Part shown: positions 24,365 to 28,036 of the stretch, one piece after another
How the letters are laid out: each line of letters opens with the position of its first letter
Numbering within the stretch: position 1 is the stretch's first letter
The notes under the pieces: model-generated
The model's input: only the letters and a program-made list of their open reading frames with translations
Database searches by the model: none
What the model was told of the DNA's origin: nothing
NCBI GenBank assembly: GCA_035505975.1
Contig: DATJQJ010000030.1
Location: 1 to 28,036 of the forward strand
Origin: CAIKOD01 sp035505975
GTDB lineage: Archaea > Halobacteriota > Methanomicrobia > Methanomicrobiales > Methanospirillaceae
Length of the DNA: 28,036 bases
Direction of reading: 5' to 3'
Program-made: the position numbers and the translations under genes

Positions 24365-24931
24365 ATGGTAGCGTTTAACAGTGCCAGGATAATCGGGTTA
24401 GTCTGTGTATGTTTCGCTCTGCTCGTTTGTGCGGTATACGCGGACGCTCCTTCATACATCGATTCGAGCGGCATCCCGCTCTCGAACGAATTCAATGTGC
24501 CGTCGATATCGGCACTTGCAGGAAACGGTACGACCGGGACCGCACTATCTGCGTATGTAGATTCGAACGGGAAACCATTGTCCAGTGATTTTGTCACGGC
24601 AGCACTCTCGTCATATGTGGACTCGAGCGGCATCCCGCTCTCGAACGAATTTAACGTGCCGTCGGTATCGACCCTTACCGGAAACGGTACGACCGGGACC
24701 GCACTATCTGCGTATGTAGATTCAAACGGGAAACCGTTGTCCGGTGATTTCGTCACGGCAGCACTCTCGTCGTATATCAGCTCGAGCGGCAACCCGCTTT
24801 CGAATGAATTTGTCGTCCCGTCCATCTCATCCCAGGCGGGCTCAAGCCTGACCGGGACCTCGTTTTCGTCATATGTAGATTCGAATGGCGTAACCATCTC
24901 GAACGAATTCGCCCTTCCGTTCACGGTCTGA
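24365..24931 (+). CDS. Secreted protein of three 53-residue tandem repeats
   Basis: The product has 188 residues. Residues 1-26 are a signal peptide (IIGLVCVCFALLVCAVYA). The rest is three units of 53 residues starting at Tyr31, Tyr84 and Tyr137. Each holds two copies of the short pattern Y-x-x-S-x-G-x-P-L-S-x-x-F (for example YVDSSGIPLSNEF and YVDSNGKPLSGDF) joined by GNGTTGTALSA-like linkers. The repeats probably form a stacked beta structure on the cell surface. ATG 24365 has a strong GGAGG site eight bases upstream, and TTTATTTA near 24285-24292 is a likely TATA box. The unit number may vary between strains. The antisense frame is a by-product of the repeats. Function unknown. Confidence 0.85.
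   Translation: MVAFNSARIIGLVCVCFALLVCAVYADAPSYIDSSGIPLSNEFNVPSISALAGNGTTGTALSAYVDSNGKPLSSDFVTAALSSYVDSSGIPLSNEFNVPSVSTLTGNGTTGTALSAYVDSNGKPLSGDFVTAALSSYISSSGNPLSNEFVVPSISSQAGSSLTGTSFSSYVDSNGVTISNEFALPFTV
24455..24931 (+). repeat. Three tandem 159-bp coding repeats
   Basis: Units run 24455-24613, 24614-24772 and 24773-24931 (the last includes the stop). Units 1 and 2 are nearly identical at DNA level, which implies recent duplication or gene conversion; unit 3 has diverged. Confidence 0.85.
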
Positions 24932-25060
24932 AAAACATTTTTTTCCGTGGACAAATTACTTGAAACGGCAGGAATTATTTCTTATCCCGGGCCCGTTTGT
25001 CGGGCTGGCAGAATGAGCTACCCCGGCGGAAGCGATCATAATGCTGCGCCAACGGGTCTT

Positions 25061-25546
25061 TCAGGGAAATCTGTTGCCAGATATCACGAAGAAAATTACC
25101 GCGATACCTACTATAACTATGATATAACCGATCAGGTTGAGAAGCCTGGTCTCCCGGTAGGGAATATTACCTATGTTCATGCTCTTTGATATCCGGTACG
25201 CGTCTGCCATCCCGATAACGATCGCGAGGACCGAGACCAGGATGACCGGCCTGTAGGCAAATCCTGCCAGTTCGACAATGGCGATAACCGCCGCCTTGAT
25301 ATACTCCCCGTTGTAGGCCTGCCCGAGTCCTGGCCAGGCGATCGAAAAAACTGCCGCTAAAAGCGGATTTTTCTTTTCGGATCGTAAACTCCCTTTCCGG
25401 GACCCCCAGCGACTCGATCCCTTAATACTGAACCCGCAGGCAGGACAGATCTTCAGGATATCCCTTGGCCAATCCTTCTGGCTATATGGCAGAATCGCTC
25501 CACAATTCTTACATATATCTGATATATCGTCCTGATGATCAACCAT
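25061..25546 (-). CDS. Zinc-ribbon membrane protein
   Basis: The product has 161 residues. An N-terminal zinc ribbon has Cys12, Cys15, Cys34 and Cys37 (CKNC, CPAC). A basic linker follows, and then three or four membrane segments between about residues 62 and 156. The motif SIAWPGLGQAYNGEYIKA resembles the PGLG-x-x-Y-x-G signature of TM2-like and related small membrane proteins. The zinc ribbon would face the cytoplasm. The neighbouring gene on the same strand also begins with a zinc ribbon, so they may be a functional pair, though 160 bases separate them. The role is unknown. Confidence 0.8.
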   Translation of the reverse strand: MVDHQDDISDICKNCGAILPYSQKDWPRDILKICPACGFSIKGSSRWGSRKGSLRSEKKNPLLAAVFSIAWPGLGQAYNGEYIKAAVIAIVELAGFAYRPVILVSVLAIVIGMADAYRISKSMNIGNIPYRETRLLNLIGYIIVIVGIAVIFFVISGNRFP

Positions 25547-25707
25547 AATGCACAGACACGTCGCTGTCGATCAACGAAAAACATTGGTATTGTGCGTAAT
25601 GAGATGAGCAGGAAGACCCGCTCCCCTATGGAATTTGTCAAATCACCGGTATCACGGTTTTACAATAACCGGCCGGACCGACCCCGCGATAAACAACCTG
25701 AACCCTG

Positions 25708-26568
25708 CTACTCGCCAACCCGGGTTCGTTCCGGGTCAAATTTGAGCATAAGCCGCTTTAACGGTGCGAAAAGCGATTTATGGTCGATAAACAACCTGAA
25801 AAACTCGCCGCTATTAGTAGTGATCGATAGCGATCCTGACAGCAGCACCGGGCTCTTCAGCTCGATCCGGAGGATATCTTCTTTTTGGATTTCCATTTCC
25901 TTGTAGATCTCGAGTTCCTCGATGGACTTAATACTCTCGTCCACGGTCCCGCCGAACAATTCCTCCCTCACAAATCCTCCGAGAGCCGGACCTTTCGGGT
26001 GCCCGAATACGTGCTTCTGGTTCTTGAGGATGAAAAGCCGCTTGTCAGTTGCGTAAATGCCGTATCCTCCCACATTCGAACCGATCGCCCCGGCCAGGTC
26101 GGCTCCCTTTCCGGTCCCCAGTTTAAGTGACGGGCTCGACAAGCCCCCGATATAGCGTTCTCCTGTTGCCTTTCTCTCCTGGATTACCGGGCTTACGCCC
26201 CCCCTGAGCCTGATGATATTCTCGTTGCAGATCCGCGCCTCCATAATCCGTCCGAGGCGCACCAGGAGTTCTGCCTTCTTATTCCATGCATCGTAATTCG
26301 ATGGGTCGAGCCCTATCGCAGTGGTGTAGCAACGGACTGCATCCTCGTCATTTCCGCCGGCGTTATACAGGTCTCCCTTCTTGATCCATGCTACGGCCTC
26401 TCCCCGGGTGTCAGAACCGTTTCCCGTCTCCGGTCGATCGGTTCCGTTTATTTTATTGTCCTGGGTATTCTCCTGGAGGAAACGTTTCACCCGGTCAAGT
26501 TTTGCCCCGCAGAAGAGACAAAAATTGCTGCCCGCTGGAATTTCTTTCCCACAATCCGGACAAAACAT
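25708..26568 (-). CDS. Zinc-ribbon, TPR and PH-like domain protein
   Basis: The product has 286 residues. An N-terminal zinc ribbon uses Cys3, Cys6, Cys17 and Cys20 (CPDC, CLFC). TPR-like helices at about 57-125 include WIKKGDLYNAGGNDEDAVRC and AIGLDPSNYDAWNKKAELL. The C-terminal part (about 150-280) has the look of a bacterial/archaeal PH-like domain: YGIYATDKRLFIL, then ILRIELKSPVLLSGSLSIT, then a final FRLFIDHK strand. Such proteins probably bridge protein partners and the membrane; no catalytic site is seen. The start ATG is fixed by the zinc ribbon, which begins at residue 3. Confidence 0.83.
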   Translation of the reverse strand: MFCPDCGKEIPAGSNFCLFCGAKLDRVKRFLQENTQDNKINGTDRPETGNGSDTRGEAVAWIKKGDLYNAGGNDEDAVRCYTTAIGLDPSNYDAWNKKAELLVRLGRIMEARICNENIIRLRGGVSPVIQERKATGERYIGGLSSPSLKLGTGKGADLAGAIGSNVGGYGIYATDKRLFILKNQKHVFGHPKGPALGGFVREELFGGTVDESIKSIEELEIYKEMEIQKEDILRIELKSPVLLSGSLSITTNSGEFFRLFIDHKSLFAPLKRLMLKFDPERTRVGE

Positions 26569-26735
26569 GCCAAGACCCCCTCTTCCCCATCAATTTTTGA
26601 TAATAATCTTATTACAATAATTTAGAAAAGGTTTGGCTTTTGAATTTCGTTGAGCACCATAAAAAAAATTAAATAATGAAGTCTGACCATGCACCAATTG
26701 CACGACAGAACAAAAAAGATAGTACCGGTGGCCGG

Positions 26736-27077
26736 TTATTCTTCCGCTTCGATGATGGCGAGCTGGTACATCCAGTCCATCAGTCTGTGGCATTCGACTA
26801 CGATACATTCTTCTTCGCAACCGATGCAGGGGATGAGTTCTTCTCCGGCCAGGATCTGGTTCGGATCCAGAGGGCGTTTCTTGGCTTTCAGGATGTAGGT
26901 CTTGATGCCGTCCTTTTTGAACTCCGTCCGTTCAATCAGTCCCGTATCCAGGAGTTTTTTAACAATCCTCGAACATTTCCGGCTGTCAACGTCAAGAATT
27001 TTCCATAATTCGCTCTGGAGCACGCCCTCTGGTTTTGACTGGATGACCCGGAGGCCTTCCTCGATAGGATTGCTCAT
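26736..27077 (-). CDS. Winged-helix transcriptional regulator with C-terminal Cys cluster
   Basis: The product has 113 residues. Residues 5-66 form a winged helix-turn-helix (VLQSELWKILDVDSRKCSRI, VKKLLDTGLIERTEF). The C-terminal part carries four cysteines, 84, 87, 91 and 96, spaced C-x2-C-x3-C-x4-C (IPCIGCEEECIVVEC), enough to hold an Fe-S cluster or zinc, followed by a helical end that may dimerise. A redox- or metal-sensing role is plausible in a strict anaerobe. It starts 10 bases after the LSm gene, so the two form an operon. The target is unknown. Confidence 0.85.
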   Translation of the reverse strand: MSNPIEEGLRVIQSKPEGVLQSELWKILDVDSRKCSRIVKKLLDTGLIERTEFKKDGIKTYILKAKKRPLDPNQILAGEELIPCIGCEEECIVVECHRLMDWMYQLAIIEAEE

Positions 27078-27087
27078 TACCCCTCCT

Positions 27088-27327
27088 TCAGATCGTTGGG
27101 GAGATCGACAGGATATTGTTACCCCTGATAACGACGGTTCCGAGGCTTCTTCCCCGCTGGTTTACATCATTGAGCTCGATCGTCTCTTCCATATGGATAT
27201 TGAGATACTCATCCACCGCGACCAGCCGACCCTGCAGTTTTCTCCCATCATCTTTTATTTCAACGGTAATTTTCGAATCAACAAGAGAAAATACCTTTTT
27301 TATGGGAAGTACGATTCCGTTAACCAT
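27088..27327 (-). CDS. Archaeal Sm-like (LSm) RNA-binding protein
   Basis: The product has 79 residues, the normal length of archaeal LSm proteins, which form heptameric or hexameric rings that bind U-rich RNA. The Sm1 motif lies at about 20-48 (ITVEIKDDGRKLQGRLVAVD, then EYLNIHMEE) and Sm2 at about 63-75 (GTVVIRGNNILSI). The first nine residues extend before the usual helix. AAGG lies five bases before ATG 27327. The winged-helix regulator gene follows in the same operon. Confidence 0.9.
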   Translation of the reverse strand: MVNGIVLPIKKVFSLVDSKITVEIKDDGRKLQGRLVAVDEYLNIHMEETIELNDVNQRGRSLGTVVIRGNNILSISPTI

Positions 27328-27350
27328 CTGCCTTAATTTAGGGTGGCAGG

Positions 27351-27358
27351 TAATTAAA
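27351..27358 (-). promoter_or_regulatory. Possible TATA box of the LSm operon
   Basis: On the minus strand, TTTAATTA lies in the context AAACTTTAATTACC, about 24 bases before ATG 27327, giving a very short leader. Moderate match only. Confidence 0.35.
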
Positions 27359-27480
27359 GTTTCTCATCCTGCAACGGGCAGGGGAACAGGAAAATCGTAG
27401 ATTTATTCAGGAAATAGTAATCAGGCCGGGAATAGGGACGATGAGGATCGTGCCCGGCGATCCTCCCAATACCCTTTCGA

Positions 27481-28036
27481 TTACGTTGGGATGGGTTCCC
27501 ACCGGCTCTTGAGCATTTTCTCGACACCGGGAAGGGTGGTGTATTCCATCTCGTCGAGCGAAAGCCGGTGCGGTTCGAATGGGCCGTGAGCTCTGAACGT
27601 ATCTGCAAGTTCGTTACAGCGGTCCCTCACCCGGTCGAATGCCGGGTCATCAAACATATCGGCAGGCCCTATGAGTTTACCGTTGCAGACCTGGAAACCG
27701 AGACATATCACCCTCGGGGGGCCGTCGAACCGTGTGCAGTTCGCATCGCAGACGCCCACCGGCATGAAGGGCCCGTGGTGGGACCCCCGCATCCACCCGG
27801 CTACGATCACCGGCGTGCAGAACGGTTCGATGATCTCTCCGACTGCGGGAAGGCCGCTCTGACCGCGGATAATCATCACGGGGTCGTCCTTTCCAACGTA
27901 GCGGCCGGCCATGAGGTTCAGCCTCTGCGTGCTCGTCGAGGCAGCGGGGACACCATCGTTCCGGGCCACCCCTTTGATCACATATCTCGACGGTGCCCCG
28001 ATGTAGGCTAACAGGTTGTAAGACTCCTCGGGTGTC
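27481..28036 (-). CDS. fbp: Fructose-1,6-bisphosphate aldolase/phosphatase, N-terminus beyond the window
   Basis: This bifunctional archaeal enzyme of gluconeogenesis condenses the two triose phosphates and dephosphorylates the product to fructose-6-phosphate. About 185 C-terminal residues are visible; the frame is open to the right edge, and the family's usual length of some 365 residues means about half is missing. Signatures are AGRYVGKDDPVMIIRGQSG, WMRGSHHGPFMPVG, the PPRVICLGFQV strand and the C-terminal EMEYTTLPGVEKML. The ATG at 27981 is internal, since the homologous sequence YNLLAYIGAPSRYVIKG reads through before it. The gene is separate from the LSm operon. Confidence 0.93.
   Translation of the reverse strand, partial: TPEESYNLLAYIGAPSRYVIKGVARNDGVPAASTSTQRLNLMAGRYVGKDDPVMIIRGQSGLPAVGEIIEPFCTPVIVAGWMRGSHHGPFMPVGVCDANCTRFDGPPRVICLGFQVCNGKLIGPADMFDDPAFDRVRDRCNELADTFRAHGPFEPHRLSLDEMEYTTLPGVEKMLKSRWEPIPT

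Noticed and set aside
24455..24931. Regular repeats as a possible CRISPR array next to a Cas1 genome
   Set aside because: Units are 159 bp, in frame and protein-coding, with no short repeats or unique spacers. No CRISPR array was seen anywhere in the window.
20900..24931. Integrated element at tRNA-Gln
   Set aside because: No integrase is adjacent and no second copy of the tRNA 3' end was seen downstream; XerA is 9 kb away and looks like the housekeeping type.
24289..24954. A 221-codon frame antisense to the repeat protein
   Set aside because: Its length comes from the coding repeats; the plus strand has a signal peptide and a strong ribosome binding site.

Overview
The window looks like chromosome of a methanogenic archaeon, most likely order Methanomicrobiales. 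It carries a cysteate-type coenzyme M biosynthesis operon, an archaeal fructose-1,6-bisphosphate aldolase/phosphatase, an Sm-like protein, a DUF5806 protein, a XerA recombinase, AT-rich TATA-type promoters (some apparently leaderless) and a tRNA without an encoded CCA. The genus cannot be fixed from the sequence.

Layout. Positions 1-2289 (minus) hold two tandem phenylacetate-CoA-ligase-like genes; the second runs off the left edge. Positions 2639-3568 (plus) encode a stand-alone Cas1 homologue with altered catalytic residues and no CRISPR array or other cas gene nearby. An 0.8-kb non-coding stretch follows, with a promoter-like motif and copy A of a structured repeat. Then come acylphosphatase, GlmM and a DUF5806 protein, all minus. 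From 7.2 to 10.5 kb the DNA is AT-rich, with three unrecognised secreted proteins in a row and 1.1 kb of apparently empty sequence. A 28-bp dif-like palindrome lies directly upstream of xerA (10544-11518). Another 1.5 kb of non-coding DNA holds copy B of the structured repeat and nested inverted repeats.

Positions 13032-18779 (minus) form a tight six-gene operon. In transcription order it encodes an ABC-type ATPase, a SIMIBI GTPase, a 4Fe-4S protein, a DUF39/ferredoxin protein (probably ComF), cysteate synthase and fused sulfopyruvate decarboxylase ComDE. The last three would take phosphoserine plus sulfite through cysteate, sulfopyruvate and sulfoacetaldehyde to coenzyme M. The first three look like a nucleotide-driven maturation or sulfur-delivery module. 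A divergent XRE-type regulator lies head-to-head with the operon, and a perfect 21-bp palindrome overlaps its start codon.

From 19.8 to 25 kb the content is accessory: a two-helix membrane protein, tRNA-Gln(TTG), a secreted protein with two decayed relatives (one frameshifted, one 5'-truncated), a 2H-phosphoesterase/metallophosphoesterase fusion lying between those relics, and a secreted protein made of three 53-residue repeats. The right end returns to housekeeping genes: two zinc-ribbon proteins, an LSm plus winged-helix pair, and the C-terminal half of FBP aldolase/phosphatase.

The strongest leads are the catalytically altered solo Cas1, the dif-like site next to xerA, the CoM operon with its ATPase/GTPase/Fe-S module and palindromic operator, the RNA-repair-like fusion enzyme, and the two-copy structured repeat.
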